Origin: Flintibacter muris
GTDB lineage: Bacteria > Bacillota > Clostridia > Oscillospirales > Oscillospiraceae
Length of the DNA: 38,188 nucleotides
Direction of reading: 5' to 3'
Assembly (NCBI RefSeq): GCF_943192995.1
Contig: NZ_CALPCP010000033.1
Location: 1-38,188 of the forward strand
Position 1 is the first letter of the stretch. The number at the start of each line of letters is the position of its first letter. Below the pieces are notes generated by a model. The model searched no databases and was not told the DNA's origin. It saw nothing but the letters and a program-made list of their open reading frames with translations. Both the position numbers and the translations under genes were made by a program. Shown one piece after another: positions 6,556 through 13,779 of the stretch.

Positions 6556-7968
6556 TCAGGAAACTTCACTCACGGAGATCCACTGGTACTCCATACCGTT
6601 GCCCTCAACCAATTTGACTTGGTACTCTGCGCCGTCTCCCAGCATCGTGTCTGCTTCGACCTCTCCCGCCAGAACGCTTTCTATGATAGGGAGATATTTC
6701 CACTTCACACTATTGCTCCCTTTTGAAAGCAGAGATTCCTTGAGGGCGGCATTGTCCTCATCCTCCCAAAACGCCCGCTCCTCTTCCGCTGTCTCAAAGA
6801 GCAGGATTTCTCCGGCCTCGACCTTTTTCAAAATCTCAGCCCATTCCTCCGGGGTGAATTTGCGTTCGTCCCCACGGTTCACTGACGCCAAGCCGCCCAA
6901 TGTGCTGTCGGTATCCTGCGGCCCAGCCTCTTCGCTGCTGCCCTCAGAAACCGGGGGCTGGCCGGACGGCAGGGCGGAATCGCTCTCCTTCGCCACGGCC
7001 CCCGTTGTAAATCCGGTCGCCATGCCAAGGGTCAGGGCGAGGGCAAGCACGACGGCCAGAAGTGATGTTTTCTTGTATTTCATAATTGCAATAATCCTTT
7101 CTTCTGCGGCGTTCTTACTAAAGTAGCTGTGCATGAAGGAGAAGGGACGGCCCCGCTCCGCCATGTCGATCAGCGAATGGGCGTAGGACGCCCGCTCTGT
7201 CCCACCGAAATGCCGCAGAACCATTTCATCGCAGGACAGCTCCAGGTCACGGTTGAGAAGAACCAGCATCACCCAAACCAGGGGGTTGAACCAGTGGACG
7301 CACACCGCGCACAGGGCCAGCAGCTTCCACAGCGTATCGAAGCGGCGGATATGGACGTATTCATGGACAAGGATATAGCGAACCAGCTGCTCATTGTCCA
7401 AATCCATCCCTTGCGGGAAGATGATGCGCGGCCGCAGGATGCCGATGGAGGCCGGGGAGCTTACCTTGTCAGAGCGGACGATTGCCAGAGGCCGGAGCAG
7501 CCGGTACTCCTCCCGCCATTTCGTGATAACGGCGTGGTCTTCCACGGGAACGGCGGCCCTGAGTGCCCGGTAATTCTTTGCCAGCAGGATGGCGAATACC
7601 ACAACAAGCACCACTGTGCCAACCATCCACAGGGCAGTCAGCAGAGGAATGGACAGTGTGGCTCCCGCCGGCCCGCCGGCGGCTTCAGGCGATGCCGGAA
7701 CCTGGGCCTGATCGCCCCAGACCGTCACATAGCTGCCGGTGGGAACCGTCGTGTCCTCGTGGCTCCACAGTCCGGAAAACAGGTTGTAAACGCTCCACCT
7801 CGACGTGAGGGAAAAGGGGATCAGCAGCCTTGCGACGACAACTCCCCACAATGCCAGAAAGCTGGTTTTAGGAAGCCGGTACAGCGTGATGGCGCGGACG
7901 ATCACGATGGCCGCAATCAGCACCCCTGCCTGCACGCTCATTTGAACAATATTCATAGGCCCCCTCAT
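6556..7968 (-). CDS. M56-family (BlaR1/MecR1-like) membrane metallopeptidase
   Basis: A 470-residue sensor-protease expected to inactivate the BlaI-type repressor encoded just upstream. Predicted membrane segments lie near residues 8-28, 36-54, 105-130 and 300-320. The zinc site HEYVH (202-206) and the downstream E-L-S-C-D-E motif (about 253-258) are intact, so the peptidase should be active. The C-terminal 140 residues face outward but lack the Ser-x-x-Lys penicillin-binding domain of true BlaR1, so the signal is probably not a beta-lactam. The start overlaps the repressor stop (ATGA), giving translational coupling; an ATG four codons later is possible. No beta-lactamase or other obvious target gene is adjacent. 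Confidence 0.9.
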   Translation of the reverse strand: MRGPMNIVQMSVQAGVLIAAIVIVRAITLYRLPKTSFLALWGVVVARLLIPFSLTSRWSVYNLFSGLWSHEDTTVPTGSYVTVWGDQAQVPASPEAAGGPAGATLSIPLLTALWMVGTVVLVVVFAILLAKNYRALRAAVPVEDHAVITKWREEYRLLRPLAIVRSDKVSSPASIGILRPRIIFPQGMDLDNEQLVRYILVHEYVHIRRFDTLWKLLALCAVCVHWFNPLVWVMLVLLNRDLELSCDEMVLRHFGGTERASYAHSLIDMAERGRPFSFMHSYFSKNAAEERIIAIMKYKKTSLLAVVLALALTLGMATGFTTGAVAKESDSALPSGQPPVSEGSSEEAGPQDTDSTLGGLASVNRGDERKFTPEEWAEILKKVEAGEILLFETAEEERAFWEDEDNAALKESLLSKGSNSVKWKYLPIIESVLAGEVEADTMLGDGAEYQVKLVEGNGMEYQWISVSEVS

Positions 7969-8321
7969 TTCAGCTTTTCCACGATCCGCCGCAGGCCGTC
8001 AATCTCGTCGCTGGACAACTTCTTCCCACTGATATAGGCCGACAGGAACAGCTCCGCAGAGCCGTCAAAGAGCTTGTCGATCAGCTCCGTGGCCTCCTCC
8101 CGCTGGACGGATTTCCTGGATATGGCTGCTTGGCAGATAAACGGGTCACGTCGTTTCACCGCTCCTTTCTCAACCAGCTTCTTGGCAACCGTATATGTGG
8201 TGTTGCGCGCCCAGCCAATGCGGGCGTTCATTTTTTTTGCCAGTTCAACTGCGGACAGCTCACCTTCTTCCCATAATACATCCATAACCTTCAATTCAGC
8301 GTCTGTTAATTTTGTCGACAT
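7965..8321 (-). CDS. BlaI/MecI/CopY-family repressor
   Basis: A 118-aa winged-helix repressor. Start at 8321 (MSTKLTDAELKVMDVLWEE) is preceded by AAGGAG; the longer frame to 8390 runs through the operators and is rejected. The helix-turn-helix covers about residues 8-70, with the NTTYTVAKKLVEKG recognition region. The C-terminal half is the dimerisation and cleavage part. It is first in a two-gene operon with the M56 peptidase, overlapping by four bases. Two palindromes upstream (8336-8357 and 8391-8408) are its likely operators, implying autoregulation that is released when the peptidase cuts it. Confidence 0.93.
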   Translation of the reverse strand: MSTKLTDAELKVMDVLWEEGELSAVELAKKMNARIGWARNTTYTVAKKLVEKGAVKRRDPFICQAAISRKSVQREEATELIDKLFDGSAELFLSAYISGKKLSSDEIDGLRRIVEKLK

Positions 8322-8335
8322 AGTAATAACTCCTT

Positions 8336-8410
8336 CTTGACTATGGCCATAGTCAAGAAGGAGTCTATCACAATCGTCAGGACTTGTCAATGACTATATT
8401 TATAGTCAAG
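8336..8410 (-). promoter_or_regulatory. Promoter and twin operators of the blaI-like operon
   Basis: A perfect 22-bp palindrome (8336-8357, half-site CTTGACTATGG) and an 18-bp one (8391-8408, half-site TGACTATA) have centres 53 bp apart. Between them on the minus strand lie TTGACA (8389-8384), a 17-bp spacer and TAGACT. The proximal palindrome lies just downstream of the -10 and the distal one abuts the -35, so repressor dimers would bracket the promoter. GACTAT/ATAGTC half-sites resemble known BlaI/MecI-type operators. Confidence 0.75.
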
Positions 8411-8484
8411 ATAAAAGTACAGATATGCGTTTCTGCCGAGTCGTGGGTTCATCCGGAAACAGTAGAATGAAGCGCAGAGAAAAA

Positions 8485-8832
8485 TCACCGCTCCGTGATG
8501 TTCAGCCGACGCAGGGAGGCTTTCAACGCAAGAACGGTGTCGGTGATCAGCTTGACTTCCTCATCGCTGCAATCCGCTACCAGCTCCCCCAGCCAGCTGT
8601 CCCGCACAGGCCGGGCCTGCTCCACGTCCATGCACAGCAGCTCGTCCATAGAACAGCCCAGTGCGTTGACAATATCCACCGTGACCTGAAGACTGGGGAT
8701 GCTGTTGCCGGTCTCAATGTGGCTGATATGCGTGACCCCTACCCCAGCGGCCTCCGCCAGCTTTTCCTGCGTCAGTTTCTTCTCCAGGCGTACCGCACGA
8801 ATGCGCAGCCCAACCGTTTTGTAGTCAATCAT
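8485..8832 (-). CDS. XRE-family transcriptional regulator
   Basis: A 115-aa protein with a Cro/CI-type helix-turn-helix at about residues 8-62 (LTQEKLAEAAGVGVTHISHI, then the ETGNSIPSL segment). The C-terminal 50 residues are helical and contain CSDEEVKLITDTVLALKASL, probably a dimerisation helix. It is divergent from the SLOG-like gene; the 130-bp gap holds two repeat pairs that look like operators. It most likely represses itself and the divergent gene. No phage genes are near. Confidence 0.88.
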   Translation of the reverse strand: MIDYKTVGLRIRAVRLEKKLTQEKLAEAAGVGVTHISHIETGNSIPSLQVTVDIVNALGCSMDELLCMDVEQARPVRDSWLGELVADCSDEEVKLITDTVLALKASLRRLNITER

Positions 8833-8836
8833 ACTG

Positions 8837-8912
8837 CAAGTATCCCCCGATATTTTAGATACTTGTATTGTAAGTGCAACTTGGCTATGTTATAATAACC
8901 CGTAAGTGCAAC
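8837..8912 (+). promoter_or_regulatory. Promoter with repeated operator-like sites
   Basis: -35 TTGTAA (8868-8873), 17-bp spacer, -10 TATAAT (8891-8896). The 11-mer GTAAGTGCAAC occurs at 8870-8880 and 8902-8912, flanking the -10 and spaced 32 bp (three helical turns) apart. An inverted repeat CAAGTATC/GATACTTG (8837-8844 with 8858-8865) lies between this promoter and the XRE start. The direct repeats probably bind a regulator controlling the SLOG-like gene; the inverted repeat may serve the XRE gene. Confidence 0.6.
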
Positions 8913-8964
8913 AGACTTTATAAGCATAGTTGCGGAGAAAAATCTGACAAGGATATGGAGAAAA

Positions 8965-9435
8965 ATGAGTACCTGCTTTTTCATTGGCCACCGGGACGCT
9001 CCGGACAGCATCCTCCCCTCCCTGTCCGCCGCGATAGAGGCACGCATCGTGGAGGACGGCGTGGATCAGTTTGTGGTTGGCAATTATGGTAGGTTTGACT
9101 TGCTGGCGGCACAGGCCGTCCGGAAGGCGAAGAAGCAGCACCCGGATATCCTGTTGTTCTATCTGCGGCCCTACCATCCAGCGGAGCGGTCCTTTACTCC
9201 CGCCGGTTTCGACGGCTCCTTTTATCCGCCAGGGATGGAGACAGTCCCGCGGAAGCTGGCAATCGTCCGGGCCAACCGATACATGGTGGACAACAGTCAG
9301 TTCCTCATCGCCTACGCCCGGTACACGGTCAGCAATGCGTGGGAGCTGGTGGAGTACGCCATGAAAAGAGAGAAAAAGGGGCTGATTCATGTAAAAAATC
9401 TGGCGAGGGTGTCTGAGTATAGTGTCCTTGTATAG
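8965..9435 (+). CDS. SLOG-superfamily (YspA/DUF1273-like) nucleotide-binding protein
   Basis: A 156-aa single-domain protein. The N-terminus MSTCFFIGHRDAP and the following VVGNYGRFDLLAAQAV fit a Rossmann-like SLOG fold that binds nucleotides or nucleotide-derived ligands. The later YMVDNSQFLIAYARY segment and the C-terminal helix are also typical. No membrane segment. It stands alone, divergent from an XRE regulator with a well-formed promoter between them. SLOG proteins often sense or process nucleotide signals in stress or defence loci. The ligand here is unknown, and no effector gene is adjacent. Confidence 0.75.
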   Translation: MSTCFFIGHRDAPDSILPSLSAAIEARIVEDGVDQFVVGNYGRFDLLAAQAVRKAKKQHPDILLFYLRPYHPAERSFTPAGFDGSFYPPGMETVPRKLAIVRANRYMVDNSQFLIAYARYTVSNAWELVEYAMKREKKGLIHVKNLARVSEYSVLV

Positions 9436-9519
9436 ATACTTTTTCTCGATTTTTGTATTCCATTTCTCGTTGCAACCAGCAAAGTTGCGCGATAGTTGGT
9501 AGAAAAAGCAGAGTGAGTT

Positions 9520-9549
9520 TGCTATAGTATAATCGCTGATAGGCCTATC
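9520..9549 (+). promoter_or_regulatory. Extended -10 promoter and palindrome
   Basis: TGCTATAGT (TG-n-TATAGT, 9520-9528), with an overlapping TATAAT at 9528-9533, lies 46 bp before the next start. A 12-bp palindrome GATAGGCCTATC (9538-9549) sits at the expected transcription start and could be an operator for the encoded HTH protein. Confidence 0.5.
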
Positions 9550-9578
9550 GCAAATTTGTAATCAGAAGGAGTGTCACT

Positions 9579-9971
9579 ATGAAATTCTTACCAGCGAAGA
9601 TTGCTATATGTGTTCTCATTCTTTGCATCATTGTTGCAGGATGGGGCGTTATCATCCCTTACGGAATCATTGTGGGAGTTCTCTATATTTCCTATTTGCT
9701 GATAAAAGCCCTAAGAACTTATAACAAATCAAGTGAGGTGCGCGAAGAAAAGAGAGTATCCAAGAAAGCATTGGGAGAAGTAATCAAAAATCATCGAACC
9801 AATAACAAAATGACACAGGAGTTTGTGGCGGAATATTTAGGGGTCAGCCGACAGGCGGTGTCAAAATGGGAAGGCGGTATTTCTGATCCCAGCACATCAA
9901 ACCTGATAGCTTTGGCGAAGCTGTTTGATACCACTCCAGAAGACCTATTAAAAGAAGCAAGAGAGTCGTAG
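9579..9971 (+). CDS. Membrane-anchored XRE-type HTH protein
   Basis: A 130-aa protein with two hydrophobic segments at the N-terminus (about 5-22 and 24-43), then a basic linker. The C-terminus is an XRE helix-turn-helix (about 65-125, with MTQEFVAEYLGVSRQAVSKW). This order is the reverse of the common HTH-then-membrane arrangement. The DNA-binding domain would be tethered at the inner membrane face. AAGGAG precedes the ATG. It is monocistronic, followed 124 bp later by a sigma-factor operon. The palindrome in its promoter suggests autoregulation. Confidence 0.85.
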   Translation: MKFLPAKIAICVLILCIIVAGWGVIIPYGIIVGVLYISYLLIKALRTYNKSSEVREEKRVSKKALGEVIKNHRTNNKMTQEFVAEYLGVSRQAVSKWEGGISDPSTSNLIALAKLFDTTPEDLLKEARES

Positions 9972-10024
9972 GTTTGGCGGATTGGTTTGGTTATACCATC
10001 TGTAGAAAATTTTTTGAAAACTGA

Positions 10025-10057
10025 TGTAAGGTTTGCCTGCCTTTTGCTGTCTTATAG
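10025..10057 (+). promoter_or_regulatory. ECF-type promoter candidate before sigma operon 1
   Basis: TGTAAGG (10025-10031) and GTCTTATAG (10049-10057) are spaced as ECF -35 and -10 elements, 39 bp before the sigma gene start. The pattern looks like autoregulated clostridial sigma promoters. Inference from spacing and resemblance only. Confidence 0.4.
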
Positions 10058-10095
10058 GGTGAAGGGACCTTCAAAAGGCAGAGAGGTGGGATCGC

Positions 10096-10653
10096 ATGGA
10101 AGATCGCCAGATTATAGAGCTGTACTGGCAGAAGAACGCGGACGCTATATCCGAAACATCCAGCAAATACGGGGCCTACTGCTTCACCATAGCGGATCAC
10201 ATTCTGAACAATGCGGAGGACTCCGAGGAGTGCGTCAACGACACCTGGCTCCACGCCTGGAACGCGATGCCGCCCCAGAGGCCCAATGTGTTGCGGATGT
10301 TCCTGGCAAAGATCACCCGCAATCTGTCCGTCAACCGCTTCAACGCCCGCAGCGCGGAGAAGCGCGGCGGCGGGGAGATCATCCTTGTGCTGGATGAACT
10401 GGCGGACTGTCTGGCCGGCGGGACGGACGCGGAGGCGGCATACGAGGTCAAGGAGCTGGAGGAGTGTATCCGGCGCTTCGTCCGGGGCCTGCTGGAGCGG
10501 GACGGGAATGTGTTCGTGCGCCGGTACTTCTTCACGGAGCCGGTGGCCTCTATCGCCGGGCGGTATGGCCTGACAGAAAACAATATCTCAGTGATCCTGA
10601 GCCGGACACGGAAGAAACTCAGAGTAAAACTTGCGAAAGAGGGGTATTCATGA
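10096..10653 (+). CDS. Sigma-70 family (ECF-like) RNA polymerase sigma factor 1
   Basis: A 185-aa factor with region 2 at about residues 15-85 (SEECVNDTWLHAWNAMPP, then LAKITRNLSVNRF) and region 4 at about 125-180 (SIAGRYGLTENNISVILSR, then RTRKKLRVKL). It would direct RNA polymerase to a small regulon. GAGAGGTGGG precedes the ATG. The next gene overlaps by four bases and encodes a single-pass membrane protein, the normal place for an anti-sigma factor. That partner is now truncated by a small insertion element, so control of this sigma may be altered. Confidence 0.92.
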   Translation: MEDRQIIELYWQKNADAISETSSKYGAYCFTIADHILNNAEDSEECVNDTWLHAWNAMPPQRPNVLRMFLAKITRNLSVNRFNARSAEKRGGGEIILVLDELADCLAGGTDAEAAYEVKELEECIRRFVRGLLERDGNVFVRRYFFTEPVASIAGRYGLTENNISVILSRTRKKLRVKLAKEGYS

Positions 10654-11210
10654 GAAGCATAGACATATACACCGCTGTTCGTGCAGTGGATGACGATATT
10701 CTGGAGCGTAGCGAGGATACCATTTGTGGACGCAAGGCGGGACCATATAGCCGTCATAAATGGATGATCGTTGCGGCAGCAGTAGCGGTACTGATGCTGG
10801 TGGGCTATACTGCCATGCCAATAATTTTTGAGATGTTGAACGGCAGCTCTGTAGAGTGGGACGACAACCACTTGTTTGTGTCGGGAGTTGCCAACGACAT
10901 GGCCGAGGTAAGAGACGGGCGAGTTTACTTCACCCTTGATAATTCAGATATTACGGAATACTGCTCTGAAACGACCTATTTTCGTTATGATTTTGTTGAT
11001 GAGCAACATATTGCCCATGTTATCTTGGTTGGAGGCGAGATAGATAGTATTGGATGGACGGAAATTCTCTTTTTCGAGGGAGGCAAGCGGCTCAGTCATT
11101 CTGCGCTCCAGACCCAGGACGGTAACGAGCCTGCATGGTATGTTACAGGCAATGCCGAAGTAAATAGGGAGTACTCCGCAACCTCAAAGCCATTGCCCTG
11201 CAAGGGTTAG
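10650..11210 (+). pseudogene. Putative anti-sigma membrane protein, C-terminus truncated by insertion
   Basis: It starts within the sigma stop codon (ATGA) and encodes 186 residues. The N-terminal 40 are cytoplasmic, one membrane segment follows (about 41-60, WMIVAAAVAVLMLVGYTAM), and the rest is an extracytoplasmic beta-rich domain. At codon 171 the frame enters a MITE-like element and adds about 13 foreign codons before a stop. Removing the element and one copy of the target duplication restores a 208-aa frame ending EPSEPDAP. It probably binds sigma factor 1 through the N-terminus; that part and the membrane anchor are intact, so partial function is possible. Confidence 0.8.
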
Positions 11211-11422
11211 GGGGCAAAAATGGGAGTTCAAAGTGCAAGGTTTTTTGCAGAAAGTATATCAAAACCCTTGCACTTGACAAATTGTCCCCTCTATATGCGG
11301 GCAGGAATGGACCATGCTTTCCCCATATTTCCTTGTTTCGATAAGGTTATAAAGCCTGTTTTGGGCTCTTTTCCACGCTTTTGCCCTCAACTTTCTTTTG
11401 AACAGGGTTGCGGAGTACCCCC
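11167..11422. mobile_element. MITE-like element, 256 bp
   Basis: The terminal inverted repeats GGGAGTACTCCGCAACC (11167-11183) and its complement at the right end (starting 11406) differ at one position. The flanks carry a direct repeat TAAATA (11161-11166 and 11423-11428) that extends to TAAATAGGG, a target duplication of 6-9 bp. The interior codes for nothing convincing but contains a hairpin (AGTGCAAGGTTTT at 11232-11244 with its near-complement at 11261-11274). It would need a transposase supplied in trans; none in this window has matching ends. Confidence 0.8.
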
Positions 11423-11538
11423 TAAATAGGGACTACGGGTACGTTGATCCACACAGGAACACAGAACAGGGTGAAGAGTATTCCGCAGATATAGAAAAGG
11501 TAATTCCAGACGAACCCAGCGAACCGGATGCGCCATAG
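11423..11538 (+). pseudogene. Orphan 3' end of the interrupted anti-sigma gene
   Basis: In frame with codon 171 of the truncated gene once the insertion is removed, this adds about 37 codons (NRDYGYVDPHRNTEQGEE onward) ending at TAG 11536-11538. It has no ribosome-binding site of its own. It shows where the original protein ended. Confidence 0.8.
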
Positions 11539-11656
11539 GTGCGCATACCCCCCCCTTAACCCCGCAAATCTTAACTTTTCGCCCCATTTGCCGATAATAG
11601 ATAAGAGGTTATATACCTGAACCATGCCCAGATTCCGGGAACGGGAGGGACTGCCG

Positions 11657-12187
11657 ATGCTGGTCTATTATCTGCAAATGCTCGACACGCCGGAGGAAAA
11701 GATTCGGTTTGAGCAGATTTATCTGAAATACCGGGGCCTCATGTACCATGTGGCGGAGGACATCCTGCACAACCGCCAGGACGCGGAGGACGCGGTGCAT
11801 AACGCTTTTTTGCGAATCATCAAAAAATTTTCCAGGTTTCAGAACACTCCGGCAAAGGATCTGGCCCCGCAGGTTGCGGTCATCGCCAGAAATGAGGCCA
11901 TTTCGCTCCAGAGGAAGCAGAGGGGAGAAGCCCCGCTGGAGGATTGGGACGGCCTTGCCGAGCCGTCGGAGTCTATCAGCGACTACCACGCGCTGGTGGA
12001 CAGCTTCACCCGTCTGCCTCGGACCTACCGGGCCGTCATGGAGATGAAACTGCTGTCCGGGTACTCCGATGGAGAGATCGCCGCCAAGCTGGGCCTGAGT
12101 AAAACGGCGGTCAGTACCCGGATCAGCCGGGGACGCCAGCTTCTGCGGGATATTGTGGAGCGGGAGGGCTTCTTGTTGGAGGCGTAG
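11657..12187 (+). CDS. Sigma-70 family (ECF-like) RNA polymerase sigma factor 2
   Basis: A 176-aa factor. The start at 11657 (MLVYYLQMLDTPEEK) is set by GGGAGG eight bases upstream; an ATG 11 codons earlier lacks a site. Region 2 is at about residues 18-85 (YRGLMYHVAEDILHNRQDAE) and region 4 at about 115-165 (LPRTYRAVMEMKLLSGYSD, then EIAAKLGLSKTAVSTRISRG). It is followed by a hairpin/promoter block, a small membrane gene, a second copy of that block and a DUF4367 anti-sigma candidate. These are its likely regulon and partner. Confidence 0.92.
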   Translation: MLVYYLQMLDTPEEKIRFEQIYLKYRGLMYHVAEDILHNRQDAEDAVHNAFLRIIKKFSRFQNTPAKDLAPQVAVIARNEAISLQRKQRGEAPLEDWDGLAEPSESISDYHALVDSFTRLPRTYRAVMEMKLLSGYSDGEIAAKLGLSKTAVSTRISRGRQLLRDIVEREGFLLEA

Positions 12188-12240
12188 AATATCCTCCGCG
12201 CCAAAAGGCCGCAAAATTTTTCAGATACTTTGGATTTTTC

Positions 12241-12290
12241 TGTGAGAATCCGCCTCCTCATTGCGTTAAGCATAGTGAGAGGCGGATTTT
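12241..12290 (+). promoter_or_regulatory. Repeated ECF-promoter-like block, copy 1
   Basis: TGTGAGAATCCG (12241-12252), 11 nt, then CGTTAA (12264-12269) and CATAGT. The same motif pair with the same spacing occurs at 12864-12892 although the 11-nt spacer differs. AATCCGCCTC and GAGGCGGATT (12248-12257 with 12277-12286) also form a stem followed by TTTT. Both a sigma-factor promoter and an attenuator are possible. It lies 72 bp (from CGTTAA) before the next start codon. Confidence 0.6.
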
Positions 12291-12335
12291 CGCTTTTGAG
12301 ATTTTACCGAATTATTTCAAACTGTGAGGTGCGAT

Positions 12336-12773
12336 ATGAAAAGAAAACATCTTGGGATATTCTTATGTGTTATTGCTATCGTTGGGGTTCTATTCACAGT
12401 GGTATTACAGAAAAAAGACTCAAAGTCGGAAATTTTTAGTTATGTCCGAGAAAATCAAGCGCATTTATCACAATTCGTTAGTGACACTATGGAAGTAGGC
12501 AAAATAGTTTCAACATATAGGAATTGGTCGGTGGACTACTATAAAGATGTTGGAGCGGTGGAGTTTTTGACAAATAGTTTTGGTATAGGACCCGCAACCA
12601 CATACGAAGGATTTTATTATTCTGAAAATGATATACCAATCGGTTTTCAAGGGGTAAAGTTAAATTTTATTCAGAATGAGGATGGATGGACATGGCAGGA
12701 AGCAGACGGAGATAACTATGAGCAAACTGAGAGGATTATAGCACATTGGTTCTGGTTCAAAATAAGTTTTTGA
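12336..12773 (+). CDS. Small membrane-anchored hypothetical protein, 145 aa
   Basis: GAGGTG precedes the ATG at 12336; a GTG four codons earlier is rejected. Residues 5-24 (HLGIFLCVIAIVGVLFTVVL) form one membrane segment after a short basic N-terminus. The remaining 120 residues would be outside the membrane and are rich in aromatic and acidic residues. The gene is clearly more AT-rich than the sigma and anti-sigma genes on either side and sits between two copies of the promoter block. That suggests insertion into an older sigma/anti-sigma pair with duplication of the promoter. Family not recognised. Confidence 0.75.
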   Translation: MKRKHLGIFLCVIAIVGVLFTVVLQKKDSKSEIFSYVRENQAHLSQFVSDTMEVGKIVSTYRNWSVDYYKDVGAVEFLTNSFGIGPATTYEGFYYSENDIPIGFQGVKLNFIQNEDGWTWQEADGDNYEQTERIIAHWFWFKISF

Positions 12774-12863
12774 CGTTTCAAAAGGTGCATACCTATGAAA
12801 ATAATCAGACCCAGTGCGATAACATTATCGTAAAAAATTTTTCTCAAAAATTTTTGAAAATCC

Positions 12864-12912
12864 TGTGAGAATCCGGCCTCTCGCTGCGTTAATCATAGTA
12901 GAGGGGGATTTT
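12864..12912 (+). promoter_or_regulatory. Repeated ECF-promoter-like block, copy 2
   Basis: TGTGAGAATCCG (12864-12875), 11 nt, CGTTAA (12887-12892), CATAGT, then an imperfect stem partner AGAGGGGGATTTT. It lies 81 bp (from CGTTAA) before the DUF4367 gene. The match to copy 1 is confined to the putative -35, -10 and stem arms. Confidence 0.6.
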
Positions 12913-12967
12913 GTGGCTGCCGGGCAGTCACGCCCCAGAGCGACACAACGAGAGAGGAGGGATTCCC

Positions 12968-13729
12968 ATGACAGATCAGGTATTGGACGACCTGGCCCGC
13001 CGGGTGATACTGGACGCGGCTCGGCTGGAGTACGGTGATCTTCTGGAGGAACTACCGGAGCATGACTTTTCCCCGGAGTTTGAGCGAAAAATGAAGCAGC
13101 TGATTCGGCGGGCGGACCATCCTGCCCGGCACAGATTGCTGCGGACCGGGCAGCTTGTCGCGGCGCTGGTAGCGCTCCTGCTGCTGCTCACAGTGGCAAC
13201 CGCCGCCGCTGGCTATGATATGTGGCGGATGCTGGCCGAGTGGACGGCGGAGAAGATCACCCTCGCGCCGGGGCAGATTGAATACATAGACCCGGACGAC
13301 CTCCATATTCCGGAGGAACCGGGAGAGTACACCGATCTCCAGGAGGCGCTTACGGCTTACGGCTTAAACCGTTCTGTAGTTCCCAAATGGCTACCAGAAG
13401 GGTTTGTGCTGGAAGAACTCATCGTGGATAATGAAAGCAATCCAAATCTAATCGTTTTTGCTTCGCTGTATTGTAGAGGACAAGATACGATTAGCAGTCA
13501 AATAAGTATCCACTTGGAATATGATAAACGCACTCACGACAATTTCGGTGATATTTGTAAGGATGAAGGGGACCCAGTCCCTTATGAAGCAGGAGGCATT
13601 ACCCATTTACTGACTACTAACGCAGGTCGGTCCGTGGCACTTTGGGCCAATGGCCCGGCTGAGTGTTTTATCAATGGAGCTGTTACCACGGAGGAGCTGA
13701 AGCAGATGATAGATTCTATTTATGAGTAA
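12968..13729 (+). CDS. DUF4367-like putative anti-sigma membrane protein
   Basis: A 253-aa protein with GAGAGGAGGG upstream of the ATG at 12968. Residues 1-58 are cytoplasmic and highly charged (possible sigma-binding region). One membrane segment spans about 61-83. The outer domain has the DUF4367 hallmark (VVPKWLPEGFVLEELIV near residue 138) and ends LKQMIDSIYE. DUF4367 proteins commonly accompany ECF sigma factors in Clostridia. It is the likely partner of sigma factor 2 despite the small gene lying between them, and it carries the same promoter block upstream. Confidence 0.82.
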   Translation: MTDQVLDDLARRVILDAARLEYGDLLEELPEHDFSPEFERKMKQLIRRADHPARHRLLRTGQLVAALVALLLLLTVATAAAGYDMWRMLAEWTAEKITLAPGQIEYIDPDDLHIPEEPGEYTDLQEALTAYGLNRSVVPKWLPEGFVLEELIVDNESNPNLIVFASLYCRGQDTISSQISIHLEYDKRTHDNFGDICKDEGDPVPYEAGGITHLLTTNAGRSVALWANGPAECFINGAVTTEELKQMIDSIYE

Positions 13730-13779
13730 TGGGTAACATCAGTGAAACGCAATCATCAAATCATCAGGAGGTTACTTTT

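Noticed and set aside
8485..9435. Prophage regulatory region
   Set aside because: An XRE regulator with a divergent promoter is present, but no phage structural, replication or integrase genes lie nearby.
11220..11429. 69-codon frame inside the MITE-like element
   Set aside because: It spans the inner hairpin and terminal repeat; too short and compositionally odd to be a transposase.
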